From: Megalonaias nervosa
Taxonomy: Eukaryota > Mollusca > Bivalvia > Unionida > Unionidae
Assembly (NCBI GenBank): GCA_016617855.1
Contig: JAECUM010003668.1
Location: forward strand, 1-64,000
Length of the DNA stretch: 64,000 nt
Direction: 5' to 3'
The position numbers were made by a program, and so were the translations under genes. Positions 54,722-60,485 of the stretch are shown one piece after another; positions within the stretch are counted from its first letter, which is position 1, and every line of letters begins with the position of its first letter. The notes below the pieces were generated by a model. The model ran no database searches. It was not told the origin of the DNA and saw only the letters and a program-made list of their open reading frames with translations.

Positions 54722-57448
54722 GGATGTGTTGTATTAAGTAAATGAGCTAACTTTGAATTGACCATGAAATGTTATGATATACTTTAATTCTATGATGATA
54801 CATTTTCAGGTGATGCAGCAAGCAAGTCAAAGAAAAAAGGCCACTTCAAGATGCCAGTTCCCATCAAGACATCAGGGTCAGAGGTCACAGTATTAGTATA
54901 TTACATTAGACAAGACAAAGAAGTTGTTGCCACGTCTCTTACAATACCAGTGGAAGGCTGCTTTAAGAACAAGGTACACTGGCTTGCTACTTTTTTCTAT
55001 TCATATATAGAAGCACTAAATAGAAAAATAACGTTGTAAACTCCATGAAAATATGTAGAGATCCATTTTTTCTGAGTCTACCTCCCTCCTTCTAGTAAAA
55101 AAACATAACAAACTGACTGAATCACTCTTTTTGGAGCAGTTTCCTAACCATTTTGAGTATGGAAATTCAGTAGGTGGCAGATCTGTGAAGCTAAGATGAA
55201 AAAATGTCATAAACATAGTTCATGCAGCAAAATCAGCTTTCTACCATACTAAGATCACTGAAACTTCCAGCTGTGAAGAGCTCTTTGACATTGCAAACAA
55301 ACTAATGGGAAGGAATAAATATATATCACTTCCGATGACCTTCTCTCCAGTTGACCTTACAGTCCTGTTTGCAAATTTCTTCTGTGACAGAGTAAAATCC
55401 ATTAAGCTTGATAACACAGTTTTAGTTGACTTGTCGTCACCACACAGTTCTGATACAGAATATCAATGGCAACCTTTAGCAGCATTTGAACCTATCTCTA
55501 TGGATTTGGTACATACAATCATGATGAAAAGTTGCCCAAAGTCATGTGAACTCAATCCAATTCTGACATTACTGTTGTTTGAGTGCTTAGATTCAATGTT
55601 CCCTTCACTACCCAAAGTTACCAATACTTCTCTCTCATCTGTGGAATCCTGTCATTTTTCTAAACTGTGATTATTTAGCCTTTGTTAAGAAACTGTTACT
55701 TGACCATAATGATTAAAGAACTGTCGCCCTGTTTCTAACCTCCCATTCATATAAAAAATCTTAGAAAAAAGGTGTTCTGTCCCATCTTGCATCTCATCTG
55801 AATTCAAACAGTCTTTATTAGCAATGTACACTCCGCATATATATTGTCCTCACCATAGTACTGAAACTGCCCTTCTGAGAGTAGTTAATGACCTTCTCTC
55901 TGCTTAGGATAGTGGAAAGATTACAGTCCTCACTCTCCTTGACTTGTCTGAAGCATTTGTCACAATAGACCATGATATATTACTTCATTGTCTCCAGGAT
56001 GTATTGGGGTGGGTGGCCGAGTGGTCTAAAGCACTCACTGTTACGGATCACTGCCATCTCATCTCTGTTTGCATGGGTTCGAGTCTTGGGTTAGGCCAAT
56101 GTGGGTATGTGAGAAAGCTTGCCAGTAATTTCACATTGATCGGTGGTTCTTTCCGGGGTTTTCCCAGGTTCTTCCTCCACCATTTATACTGGCCACCATG
56201 TATAGCCTGTCTTGTGCTGAAAAATGGCATTAAACCCTACAACAACAACAACAACAACCAGGATGTATTTGGTATTCACGATACAGCCTTAATATGGTTC
56301 ATATCCTATTTAGTCAATATGACACAAATTGTGTCGATAAATGGAAAACTTTCCAGCTGAGTTTATCTGAGTTTTGGTATTCCAGAAAGCTCTGTTCTCT
56401 GCCCCATTCTCTTCATTCTGTACGCTCAGCTGCTCTCAAGTGTCATAGATTGACATCCAGTGTCTCACCAACTGTACCCTGATGACACTCAAATATACAA
56501 ATCTAGTTACCACCTGAAGTTCAGGCTATCATCCAATGCATAGACAGATGGATTTCTATTGTGAAGTAATGGAATATATTTAACAATAAGCAGCAGATGA
56601 ATGATGATAAAACTGAAGCCATCCTGATCTTCATGCAAAGACTTTCTCATTCACATCCTTTACCTAAAACAGTAAGCATCAGCAATACCAAGATTAAGTT
56701 GGTACAAAACATAGGTGTCACTCTCGACAGTACTTTCTCATTACAACAATATGTCATGAATATATGCAAAGCAGATCTGGAACTGAGGTACATCTGCTCC
56801 ATTTGCAATTTTCTCTTGGTTGATGCCATAAAACACTTTGATGTTCCTTAGTACTTTTAAGATTGGACTATTTTATAATTCACTTCAGCTTGGTTCACTT
56901 GAAAAAGTTCAGAACACGTGCTCAGATCATTCTTAGATTAAGAAGAACTGAACTCTCCTCACCCTGCCCTTCACTAGTTACCCATTAAATCCAGAATCAA
57001 ACACAAAATCTGTTCACTATGCTACATTTCACTGACTAGCTCCAGTCCAATATACCTATCTGACCTCACCCATGTGTACACCCCATCTAAAAACTTACAC
57101 TCCTCTTCTGACACTCATATTCTCATTCTTCCCAAAGTTAAAATGAAGCCATACAGACAATGTTCTTTTGTAAATCAGGACCCAGCTAATTGGAATTAAT
57201 TGCCAATTGATCTTAGACACAAGAATACTATGATCTCATTCAAGAGTACCCTTAAAACTCACCATTTTTGACTGCAAGAACAGACATAAAGACTTAAGGT
57301 TTACTTCCTTAATTATTGTCAGCATATTTTTGTTTTGTAATTTCATTGTGTTTGTTTGTAATCTTGTCATTTTGTATGTCTTTTTGTGTTATCTCATATT
57401 ATAAAGCATTCAGACCTTCTGAAGATTAGGTACTGTATTAAGTCCACC

Positions 57449-57495
<47 letters not shown>

Positions 57496-58178
57496 GTTGA
57501 CCATATATCTGAAACCTTGATGAACTTGAAATACAAATGGAAGATTTAGAAATCAGATAACTTTCTTGGTCTTTATAGCACAAATGAGGAATAAATGTGA
57601 AATTAACAAGGTAGTTACCTACTGAAATTGAGCTCATGAAAATTGCCTCTGATTGACATTTCAGTAGTGGTATCAAAATGTTTTCAATGAATTTATGTTT
57701 CTTGTTCATGGTATGGTATCTTGATATCTACTAAAATGAATATTATGTAAGAAATATGCATCTATCCATTGCAGTCATTACAATTTAGTATCAATATATT
57801 CTCAATGAATTTATTAAGTTCACCATATTCTAAACTTTTATGTCAAATTTTCATGATCAGTGGTATGCATATTATGCCAGTGCCAGATTTAAACATACAC
57901 TACAATACAAAATAATTAGTTTCCCCACTGAAATTACACAAATATTATATTGATTAAAATTCAGTGATTTACAGGATCAATTTATATCCTTATTTGTGTA
58001 TTTTGGCATCACTCTTTGCCTCTTTCAGGTGAAGATGGAGTTTGTGTCTGCTAAAGTGAGACCAGGAGAAGGGACTGTGTTCAGTCTGCATGCCTCACCC
58101 AACTCTCTCTGCTCTGTTGGGATGGTAGACAAAAGTGTGAATTTGATGGGAGGGGAGCATCAGCTGACCCCTAAAAAG
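62..58178 (+). CDS. A2M/CD109/TEP-superfamily protein, partial gene (16 exons)
   Basis: Large secreted or GPI-anchored protease-binding/complement-like protein of the alpha-2-macroglobulin superfamily. Members trap proteases or opsonise targets through a stack of MG domains and usually a thioester. Sixteen exons with GT/AG borders and matching phases give 695 codons. The order is the family's: MG1 (codons 1-105), MG2 from IQTDKPMYKPGQTV (codons about 110-123) to VEEYV, MG3 from LPKFEV (about 203), MG4 from FKPGFPYKGK (about 336), MG5 (about 404-478), then MG6 with a bait-like insertion (479-645), and SLCSVGMVDKSVNLMGG (about 670-690). N-glycosylation sequons occur in exons 1, 2, 8, 9 and 10, and paired cysteines are present, as expected for an extracellular protein. 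The signal-peptide exon and everything after MG6, including the thioester, are outside the window. CD109-like, TEP or A2M proper cannot be separated without the C-terminus; VDKSVNLM leans towards CD109/TEP. Confidence 0.93.
250..6243 (+). other. Intron 1
   Basis: A 6-kb intron, comparatively rich in CpG and poor in obvious repeats. A 52-bp sequence is duplicated in tandem at about 4,079-4,182 (gatgtaatacactc...). A C-rich stretch at 4,359-4,389 can fold on itself. Short open frames here resemble no protein family I recognise. Confidence 0.7.
6244..6423 (+). CDS. A2M-family gene, exon 2 (MG1 end / MG2 start)
   Basis: Acceptor tttcag at 6,243; donor GT at 6,424. The first two bases complete an Asp codon from exon 1. 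It carries ITLIQTDKPMYKPGQT, the most recognisable MG2 opening motif of the superfamily, with a sequon at AKNIT. It ends phase 1, and exon 3 completes the Val. Confidence 0.95.
7017..7069 (+). CDS. A2M-family gene, exon 3 (MG2)
   Basis: A 53-nt exon between tttcag and gtaagt. It encodes (V)KFRILRMDYNLLPLTNP, the MG2 strand that follows YKPGQTV in the family. It ends in phase 0. It is too short for ORF callers and is supported by splice signals and the phase match on both sides. Confidence 0.9.
7255..7323. repeat. (TA)n microsatellite
   Basis: Uninterrupted TA dinucleotides within intron 3. Confidence 0.98.
7383..7455 (+). CDS. A2M-family gene, exon 4 (MG2)
   Basis: A 73-nt exon after ctttcag with donor gtgtgt. 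It encodes FVLITINNPGGVRVMQWKN, matching the family's 'I-I-DP-G-RV-QW' MG2 strand. Enters phase 0, leaves phase 1. Confidence 0.9.
7527..7721. mobile_element. Small inverted-repeat element (MITE), copy 1
   Basis: Starts ACCGTATATACTCTCTTATA and ends with the near-complement ACAAGCGAGTGTATAACGGT. It shares with 29,126-29,335 the internal CTGATCTGCC...GGCAGATCAG hairpin and a CTGACC..TACTGGCACA-like right half. More diverged than copy 2. Confidence 0.7.
8179..8289 (+). CDS. A2M-family gene, exon 5 (MG2 end)
   Basis: Acceptor attaatag, donor gtaata. It encodes DDPILGTWNIKV and ends FKVEEY. The Val of the VEEYVLPKFEV linker is split with exon 6, 11.1 kb downstream. That linker is nearly invariant in the superfamily, so the long intron is real rather than an artefact of joining two genes. 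Confidence 0.93.
10140..10455 (+). mobile_element. tRNA-derived SINE, copy 1
   Basis: A Pol III promoter-like head: box A region GGTGGATTAGTAGGTAGAGC and box B GGGTTCGATCGCC. It is followed by a conserved body (ATACCAAAGACTTATA, TTAAGAGGTTAGTGTTA, AATGTGACTGGGTGGGACAT) and a CA-rich tail. The same body recurs at 63.4 kb. Confidence 0.85.
10880..12820 (+). mobile_element. DIRS-like retrotransposon remnant, gag/RT start
   Basis: Broken frames. One near 11.77-11.92 kb has a basic stretch (RRLLRRKNLVKTSE, FQRGNRGKTGKALRP) like a DIRS Gag end. One at 12.04-12.13 kb, VGRRFMNFTMECDRLW then DPWILEVV, resembles the start of DIRS reverse transcriptase. Many stops and shifts are present. The assignment leans on the better-preserved recombinase part downstream on the same strand. 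Confidence 0.45.
12981..13160. repeat. 30-bp tandem repeat, six units
   Basis: Units of GTAATGAAAGTAAGATTCAA + ATAATCTCAT. The period is divisible by three, so one plus frame gives repeated IISCNES; incidental. Confidence 0.92.
15250..16000 (+). mobile_element. DIRS-like tyrosine recombinase remnant
   Basis: Consecutive frames of a DIRS-type recombinase: KALRPKWNLSLVLICLNKS and FQPLPK; after a shift near 15,340, CFLVTLAIEGRISEIHVLSV; then HFHHDGLISLMKVPCFFTKN, INAIKWGLRHTKSKR and LFVLITK. WNLSLVL and the R-(I)SEIHxLS block are typical of DIRS recombinases. A GA microsatellite (15,619-15,645) has expanded inside the coding remnant. Inactive. Confidence 0.7.
16745..16960. repeat. GTCG-rich low-complexity block
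   Basis: A roughly 12-15-bp theme, GTCG---ACTGGGTCGTC, recurs with CpG at nearly every unit. The plus frame is Ser/Thr-rich and the minus frame Asp-rich (DPVGDPDDLVDESVIDPADD). It could be a remnant of an acidic transposase or surface-protein exon; neither is supported by flanking domains. Confidence 0.6.
18469..18728 (+). other. Tentative alternative first exon at the CpG boundary
   Basis: A frame ending in a strong donor (CAG|gtaaga at 18,729), with an internal ATG in good context at 18,643 (aatATGGCG) giving MATFFAGETSIDSKRRQVC. It lies at the downstream edge of the CpG-rich stretch. Joined to exon 6 it does not stay in the A2M frame, so if real it would be 5' untranslated for this gene or belong to another transcript. 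No protein match recognised. Confidence 0.15.
19417..19501 (+). CDS. A2M-family gene, exon 6 (MG3 start)
   Basis: An 85-nt exon after tttcag with donor gtaaga. It reads (V)LPKFEVKITPPTYLLPSS and ends GKVCA, the canonical MG3 opening. It leaves phase 2; exon 7 supplies the last base of an Asp codon. Confidence 0.93.
19502..21850 (+). other. Intron 6
   Basis: CpG-poor intron with an ATT microsatellite (20,566-20,611) and one CpG-dense pocket at about 21,000-21,450. Nothing coding is recognised. Confidence 0.6.
20566..20611. repeat. (ATT)n microsatellite
   Basis: Uninterrupted ATT trinucleotides within intron 6. Confidence 0.97.
21851..21965 (+). CDS. A2M-family gene, exon 7 (MG3)
   Basis: Acceptor gtatctag, donor gtaagt. 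It encodes YTYGQPVKGFLTMSVC, the usual MG3 'A-Y-TYGKPV-G' motif, followed by a tyrosine-rich loop (PDYYYSYYPEQQC) specific to this protein. Ends in phase 0. Confidence 0.93.
21966..23483 (+). other. Intron 7
   Basis: Unique-looking, strongly CpG-depleted intron (2 CpG counted in 22,021-23,040). I see no repeat or coding feature. Confidence 0.6.
23484..23598 (+). CDS. A2M-family gene, exon 8 (MG3 end)
   Basis: Acceptor tttcag, donor gtttgt. It encodes FDGCHSISIPSSQLKLG and LKINATVYEAATG, the closing strands of MG3, with sequon NAT. Enters phase 0, leaves phase 1. Confidence 0.9.
23912..24080. mobile_element. Partial copy of the same small element family
   Basis: GGGACCAACCATTTAATTTTC followed by a GGGGGTGGCAG run matches the left end of the 38.6-kb copy. 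The downstream ACTAATATGATGGATAGA matches the 42.7-kb copy. I could not find a right terminus, so the copy is probably truncated. Confidence 0.5.
24310..25330. repeat. Decayed long-unit tandem repeat, about 170-180 bp
   Basis: Five to six diverged units. Each contains CTGAATGGATGGTCATATCA, GGAAGACTTCTTATGATGTC, TGGTTGGTC-TGAATGAAAA, CCAATATGGCCACCACA and GCCATCTTGAAAATCTTGTT in that order. Old satellite-like array with no coding signal. Confidence 0.85.
26379..26494 (+). CDS. A2M-family gene, exon 9 (MG4 start)
   Basis: Acceptor tttcacag, donor gtaagt. It encodes GIELNGTSTGPFLTYDPLK and SYFKPGFPYKGK, the classic 'F-KPGLPF-GK' entry to MG4. Sequon NGT. Phase 1 in, phase 0 out. Confidence 0.94.
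27902..27939. repeat. Inverted repeat, 14-bp arms
   Basis: AAATTTGTTTCCAA and its complement, separated by 10 bases. Weaker pairing continues outward through AATATACATA-ATATT and AGTATGTATATT. Confidence 0.85.
28092..28173. repeat. 40-bp direct duplication
   Basis: Two copies of CAGCAGAAGCCCTTTT..CAGAG..GAT(C)AGTAAAGAAGCT side by side. Confidence 0.85.
28692..28865 (+). CDS. A2M-family gene, exon 10 (MG4)
   Basis: A 174-nt exon, phase 0 at both ends. It encodes VTVTFPDGKPAPNEAIRIK and TTDASGIINFSLSDL, matching the 'V-PDG-P--N' and 'T-DG---F-L' strands of MG4. Sequon NFS. Confidence 0.94.
29126..29335. mobile_element. Small inverted-repeat element (MITE), copy 2
   Basis: The ends GTATATACTCACTTAT (29,126-29,141) and its exact complement (29,320-29,335) enclose 210 bp. 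Inside, AAACTGCAGAGACCCAGA is followed by its perfect reverse complement, so the element has nested hairpins. It is related in ends and interior to 7,527-7,721. Confidence 0.8.
29567..29703. repeat. 55-bp tandem repeat, 2.5 units
   Basis: Units begin at 29,567, 29,622 and 29,677 with GGCTGC(A/T)TTCAGGATCAGAA and contain CCATCCCCACCCCCTCTC. Confidence 0.9.
30329..30770. repeat. Diverged duplication, about 225-bp period
   Basis: Both copies contain ATAGAAAACTCA, GGTAAGTTTTCTAT, TCCACTTCATAGTT and GTGACACTT-A-TGATTTT in the same order. Confidence 0.75.
31090..31370. repeat. 70-87-bp tandem units
   Basis: Four diverged units start at 31,090, 31,177, 31,247 and 31,320 with CATAGTGCTGCTAGGCACTT and end in a TGTCCAGTT-like segment. 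Confidence 0.75.
33430..33654 (+). CDS. A2M-family gene, exon 11 (MG5)
   Basis: A 225-nt exon, phase 0 at both ends, between ttttag and gtaagt. It encodes ATAVKYEK at the MG5 entry and SPSLSYIYIP, VPCDSTVDLDVIYST, typical MG5 strands. One cysteine (VPCDS). Confidence 0.93.
34172..35949. repeat. Minisatellite, 34/31-bp units
   Basis: More than fifty head-to-tail units of AGATACCCTTCTCTTAACAT + GTAATATGTACTGT (34 bp) mixed with 31-bp versions lacking CTT. Higher-order blocks of long and short units repeat, for example around 34.37-34.77 kb. The array stops 35 bp before exon 12. Confidence 0.95.
35985..36114 (+). CDS. A2M-family gene, exon 12 (MG6 first half, divergent)
   Basis: Acceptor ctcttttgcag, donor gttagc. 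It encodes VKFGDDVAYVVKKEVTFDG, then a Glu-rich end (NTAEELEFHKKLTE). Splice sites and phases fit (0 in, 1 out). The usual MG6 'Y-V-SRG-IV' motif is not recognisable, so this is the least family-like exon before the bait-like segment. Confidence 0.82.
36115..39039 (+). other. Intron 12
   Basis: Contains a TG-rich tract (about 37,235-37,290), three weak copies of a 'catgaa-ct--t-ggt-t-ttcatctt-gagggtact' theme at about 37.6, 37.73 and 38.08 kb, and a small inverted-repeat element (38,637-38,845). No alternative copy of exon 12 or 13 was found by eye. Confidence 0.55.
38637..38845. mobile_element. Small inverted-repeat element, CCATTTAATTTTCAGGT ends
   Basis: CCATTTAATTTTCAGGT (38,637-38,653) and its exact complement (38,829-38,845) bound about 210 bp of non-coding sequence. 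Related ends occur at 23,912 and 42,741, forming a family of short non-autonomous elements in this gene. Confidence 0.7.
39040..39113 (+). CDS. A2M-family gene, exon 13 (acidic bait-like segment)
   Basis: A 74-nt exon after tgtgtgcag with donor gtagga. It encodes TRPTVSQKPEPEPEPVI then EEEIVPE. A Glu-Pro repeat is followed by an acidic motif that recurs in exon 14. Phase 1 in, phase 0 out. It is not conserved in the family; it lies where the hypervariable/bait region sits. Support comes from splice signals, phase and the shared motif with exon 14. Confidence 0.78.
39337..39387. repeat. Perfect hairpin, 20-bp arms
   Basis: CACACATATTAAATCAAAAT (39,337-39,356) is followed after 11 bases by its exact reverse complement (39,368-39,387). 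Confidence 0.92.
40839..42505. mobile_element. Pogo/Tigger-like non-autonomous DNA transposon
   Basis: The ends are CAGTAGTCCCCCTGTTATAC on the left and the complement of CAGTAGTCCCCCTCTTGAAC on the right, flanked by TA on both sides (40,837-40,838 and 42,506-42,507). CAGTAGTCCC termini with a TA target duplication are typical of pogo/Tigger members of Tc1/mariner. The 1,667-bp interior has no transposase frame, but near the right end it repeats GGCCGCTTGTGAGGGGTA-like segments. Its CpG content is far above the surrounding intron, suggesting a young insertion. Confidence 0.8.
42741..42958. mobile_element. Small inverted-repeat element, CAGCCACTGAATT ends
   Basis: CAGCCACTGAATT (42,741-42,753) and its exact complement (42,946-42,958). 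Internal CAACTAATATGGTGGATAGA resembles 24,004 onward (ACTAATATGATGGATAGA), linking it to the 23.9-kb copy. Confidence 0.65.
43191..43842. mobile_element. hAT-type MITE, 652 bp
   Basis: Flanked by an 8-bp direct repeat TTAGGGAT (43,183-43,190 and 43,843-43,850), the size expected for hAT elements. The ends are CAGGCATGGGGTCAATTA and, on the complement of the right end, TAGGTACTGGGTCAATTA (14 of 18 match). Subterminal sequence on both sides is built from GATTAC/AATTAT-like hexamers in inverted orientation. No coding capacity. Confidence 0.75.
43897..44029 (+). CDS. A2M-family gene, exon 14 (acidic-to-basic bait-like segment)
   Basis: A 133-nt exon after ttttag with donor gtaagg. It begins VYTPLVGDGDEG, repeats the exon 13 motif as VEEELIVPEVFSPLG, and turns basic with GGKNIKKRSS. 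The KKR run is a plausible protease-sensitive site, an inference only. Phase 0 in, phase 1 out. Confidence 0.82.
44176..44330. repeat. Perfect palindrome, 64-bp arms
   Basis: The left arm 44,176-44,239 is the exact reverse complement of 44,267-44,330 when compared base by base. The 27-bp centre contains a second small palindrome, AAAGTCCGAAGGACTTT (44,244-44,260). The right arm ends exactly where the 15-bp terminal repeat of the Crypton-type element begins. Confidence 0.95.
44483..45260. repeat. Tandem duplication, 388-bp period
   Basis: Two diverged copies, 44,483-44,870 and 44,871-about 45,260. Both start CTGTCACAGTTA and share TCTTAGGCAATGGCT and TCAATGAACAACATGGAAAT. The second copy runs into the 3' end of the Crypton-type coding region, so the duplication covers its downstream flank. 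Confidence 0.85.
45233..46435 (-). pseudogene. Crypton/DUF3504 tyrosine recombinase, exon 2, one frameshift
   Basis: The acceptor is ttacttacag before CTTGGTGC; the 626-bp intron is 46,436-47,061. It encodes ISPDELSGQLRRFYAEAQPK, the DUF3504 signature. Then come FVTRGIEFHHQLSL (first catalytic Arg), HETLKKSHQGG (candidate Lys), HSLRATAIQAMSDAGFE (H-x-x-R), MTDHKREESLKTYRR (second His and Tyr nucleophile), and a Ser/Asn/Gln-rich tail ending TLDT. The frame breaks once at about 45,660-45,700: PVKPKQFR and ICKNAGVQRYTDHS are in different frames. Length and motifs otherwise match intact family members, so the copy is young or the break is a sequencing error. Related domesticated genes include the KIAA1958/ZMYM/QRICH1 group. 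Confidence 0.78.
47062..47449 (-). CDS. Crypton/DUF3504 recombinase, exon 1
   Basis: The start chosen is the ATG at 47,449 (context aaaATGG), not the in-frame one at 47,494, because the protein then begins MANYGDFSLQLSADFF. Residues about 20-50 are acidic (FFEQLDEKELKEIIAAIEAD). The end, ATKRNTKWGIGVFN, matches the 'NTKWA--VF--W' entry of the DUF3504 N-terminal helical domain. The donor is G|GTAAAT (GT complementary to 47,060-47,061). It leaves phase 1, and exon 2 completes the codon as Ala, giving VFNAWCIE, which continues the motif correctly. Confidence 0.8.
48747..48912. repeat. 33-bp tandem repeat, five units
   Basis: One diverged and four identical copies of TATACATAGCTTGGTGATCT + TCATTCATTGTAA. 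The period is a multiple of three, so one minus-strand frame reads MNEDHQAMYIT repeatedly; I regard that frame as incidental. Confidence 0.95.
49186..49474. repeat. Irregular tandem repeat, about 44-56-bp units
   Basis: About six units sharing AGACTAACATGGTTATCGCT and GA(G)TGAGGA(CT)A with variable inserts. Confidence 0.85.
49868..50031. repeat. 40-bp tandem repeat, four units
   Basis: Units of AATCAACTACTGGCAAATAG + AATGGTATTGATCCACAATC with point differences. Confidence 0.88.
50876..52130. repeat. Minisatellite, about 28-bp units
   Basis: Imperfect units of the type GTGTGTAGCCATGAGGTCAT + TGGACAAA, with frequent variants (AGTCAGTTGACAAAG, TTAGCCATGAAG) and decay at the right edge. About 1.25 kb. 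Confidence 0.92.
52490..52850 (-). mobile_element. LINE C-terminal fragment
   Basis: A minus-strand frame with LEYCSTVLNQHNKDLINKIE, MVQRRAARFTTNRYRNTSS and LNHLQWESFESRWTKAQLTM. This is the C-terminal region that follows the reverse transcriptase in Jockey/CR1-type elements. Only about 110 codons remain; no RT core is nearby. Confidence 0.85.
53866..54410. repeat. Minisatellite, about 33-35-bp units
   Basis: Units of AATTATCAGCAAATAAAGGT + ATTGCAAAAGAGTAC with AAATTGTCAGCAAGT variants. Two units near 54,250 and 54,360 share an additional GCATATAAG-TGACACTGGGG insert. Confidence 0.9.
54625..54718. repeat. (TA)n microsatellite
   Basis: TA dinucleotides with one TATACATA interruption, about 90 bp upstream of exon 15. 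Confidence 0.98.
54810..54973 (+). CDS. A2M-family gene, exon 15 (MG6 second half)
   Basis: Acceptor cattttcag, donor gtacac. It opens basic (AASKSKKKGHFKMPVPIK), then returns to strong family sequence: VTVLVYYIRQDKEVVA and IPVEGCFKNK. These equal the 'LLVYYV--DGEVVADS' and 'V--CF-NK' MG6 strands. Phase 1 in, phase 0 out. Confidence 0.95.
55100..57490 (+). mobile_element. CR1/L2-like LINE remnant (reverse transcriptase)
   Basis: A decayed non-LTR retrotransposon with several frameshifts. Recognisable in order: ISLPMTFSPVDLTVLFANFF (pre-RT), LDLSEAFVTIDHDILLHCLQ, GIHDTALIWFISYLVN, INGKLSS, MNDDKTEAILI, NIGVTLDSTFS, and C-terminal LPIKSRIKHKICSLCY and PIYLSDLTHVYTPSKNLHSS. These fit the CR1/L2 reverse transcriptase. 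It ends in a (TTA)n tail (57,449-57,491) and is split by a SINE at 56,007-56,258. The left boundary is approximate. Confidence 0.85.
56007..56258 (+). mobile_element. tRNA-derived SINE of a second family, nested in a LINE
   Basis: The head has a near-perfect tRNA-Leu/Ser-like box A, GGTGGCCGAGTGGTCTAAAG, and box B GGGTTCGAGTC. The body contains GGTTCTTTCCGGGGTTTTCC and the tail is (CAA)n. It is flanked by a direct repeat CCAGGATGTATT (55,995-56,006 and 56,258-56,269), showing insertion into the LINE reverse-transcriptase remnant. Confidence 0.85.
58029..58178 (+). CDS. A2M-family gene, exon 16 (end of MG6)
   Basis: A 150-nt exon, phase 0 at both ends, acceptor tctttcag, donor gtaggt. It encodes VKMEFVSAKVRPGEGTVFSL, SLCSVGMVDKSVNLMGG and HQLTPKK, the most diagnostic block before the MG7/CUB part. 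No later exon of the gene is visible to the window end, so MG7, CUB, the thioester domain and MG8 lie beyond 64,000. Confidence 0.95.
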
Positions 58179-60485
58179 GTAGGTGTTTCATATGAACATT
58201 GTATGGGGTTGTTTGTAAACCACATTTCCTTATAATAAGTTACTGTAACTGTTACTGAGGATTGAAAGTCTTTCTGACTTTTATGTAGGTAGATCTTGTT
58301 GCACTAGTTTTCATAGTGTTTACCAGCTCAGTATTGATTTCCCTCTTAACTGGACCTCAGTTCATTGTAGGTCAGCCCCCAACAAATATTTGTAACTGGA
58401 CATCAATTCATTGTAGGTTAGCCTCCAACAGATATTTGTAACTGTTTAGAACCAGGCTGGCTAGTGAGACTAAAACCCTTGGCTGAAGTTTTACTCAATA
58501 ACATGATCTTCTGATTCTGAATTTGTTGTGCCTACCACCTGGATTGTCATTGATCGACATATCTTGCCATTGATAAATGGTCATATTTTCAGTCTAAGCA
58601 TCAAGGACATCTGTGATTTGGCAAACATTACATAGGTGTCAGTTGCCCCCACTGCATGTAAGCAGTAACAAAGAACTGTTTGCCTAGCATATCCTTTACC
58701 ATTTGCAATTCAATTAATATATGTGATTTTTGTAAATGTTATTACTGAATGCTAAACTTACAAATGTATGCAATTATCAGAAATGCCAAATACAGGGCTG
58801 GAATCTCTTTACTCAGGTGTTAGGACTGTGTATAAGCAGTTCACTTCCAGTACTCTCTTTCACAATACGCAACTTCGGACATGAATTAATGATACTCATT
58901 TAGTACTATTCAAGCATATTTCCCATAAATTGTTATTGGTTTTTTGTTTGTTTAAGCCCTATTCCACTGAAACATTTTACTTACTAAGGATATGGGAACA
59001 CACTAGCTGAACCACTAGTTGTGCAGACAGATGTGAAATATGACTTAGTCATATAGCTCTTCATAGTTAATTTTCTTTGCTGCCTGTATTGTATAGTTAA
59101 TGGATTGATTTAAAAAAAGCAGTTGTATTGGTTTATTAATTTTTTTACAGTTTTTGATAAGTCAAAATTCTGTTGGAATTTTTAAATAACTTATTGATCT
59201 GGTACAGACAAGAATGATTACTGGTTATTGTTTCAAAGTATTTTATGGGTCTAAATTGGTTTATCAGTATATCAGTCCAGTCCAATAAGGTACTGATAAC
59301 ATTGTTTAGGTGTAACTTGAGGTTAACTCCTGGCACATCACACGTGATATGGCATTTGCATCATAAATTTGCTGAGAGTGCAAGGGATGTTTCGTAAACT
59401 GTAGAGATCTCAGATGGATAACAAAGGCATTTTTATGTTTGAATAAATTTATTATGAAAACAAGACACAAATTTGATATGATTTTATTGGTCAACACACA
59501 TGGCATTGCAGCTGTATTTATCCCCTCACCAATTTAGTCTTGTCAATGCATAATATCCCCTCACCAATTTAGTCTTGTCAATGCATAACACCCTCAATGT
59601 TTCAGACCCTTTAACCTACTCTTGGTATACGGATGCATCTTGGTAAGAGTAACTCAGCCAAATTTATGGCAGTGTGACTTAATTTGTATAATACCTGTTT
59701 GTTGCATACTCAAAATAATAGACCCTACATGCCTACACTGGGTCAATATGACCCAATTTTTATGCTTGATCAACTTATTTTTTCAGCTGTCATTTGTTAC
59801 ACCCTCATTTTATTGGACCCCATTTTACCAAAACCCTCATTATATTGGACCCTATTTCACTAAAACCCCTCCTTATATTGGACCCCATTTCACCAAAACT
59901 CATTAAAATCAGTATTCGGATACAGCTCAAAAAAGTAAAAAAGCAACTCAACTACACCAAGACACAATCATTTTCCATTGACTGAATTTCAGTGGGTCAT
60001 AGAGTTCTTTAACCAAGATATTTTTAAAGTGTTCTCATAGCATAATGGATATATCCTACTAAATCTTTCGTCATCAATAGGATTATAATTATGGATCATT
60101 TAATTTTGTATCAACTACTGCTCCAAAATAATAAAAATATTCCTTAAATTTCGTGAATTATATATCTGGGAGGTATAGACTACATAGCAAAAATGATGGG
60201 TCAGAACTGGAAGTGCCAAAGATTTAATGATAGTAATTTTGCCTGTGTATGAAAGATGGCACAAAGACCTGTTAGTCACAATTTTTTTTGTGCTATTAGT
60301 TTTCATTCACTCTGATCAAAGAAACTTTCAAGGAACTTGAATTTAGCTTTATTATTCTAGCACAAGTTATTTTTGATAGCAATTTTCTGTAACATTCATA
60401 CTGACTTACAAACCAGACTGCTTGTTTTTATCAAAATTACTTTTAAGCCAGAAGAGTCTCAAAATGTATTAAGGAAATGTAGAGC

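Larger units (their letters stand above)
44030..54809 (+). other. Intron 14
   Basis: A 10.8-kb intron containing the antisense Crypton-type gene with its palindrome, five minisatellites between 48.7 and 54.4 kb, an antisense LINE fragment (52,490-52,850) and a (TA)n array. Sequence at 47.8-48.7 kb shows nothing recognisable. Confidence 0.65.

Noticed and set aside
56007..56100. Functional tRNA gene
   Set aside because: Box A and box B are present, but the head does not fold into a full cloverleaf, and it continues into a SINE body with a (CAA)n tail and target duplication.
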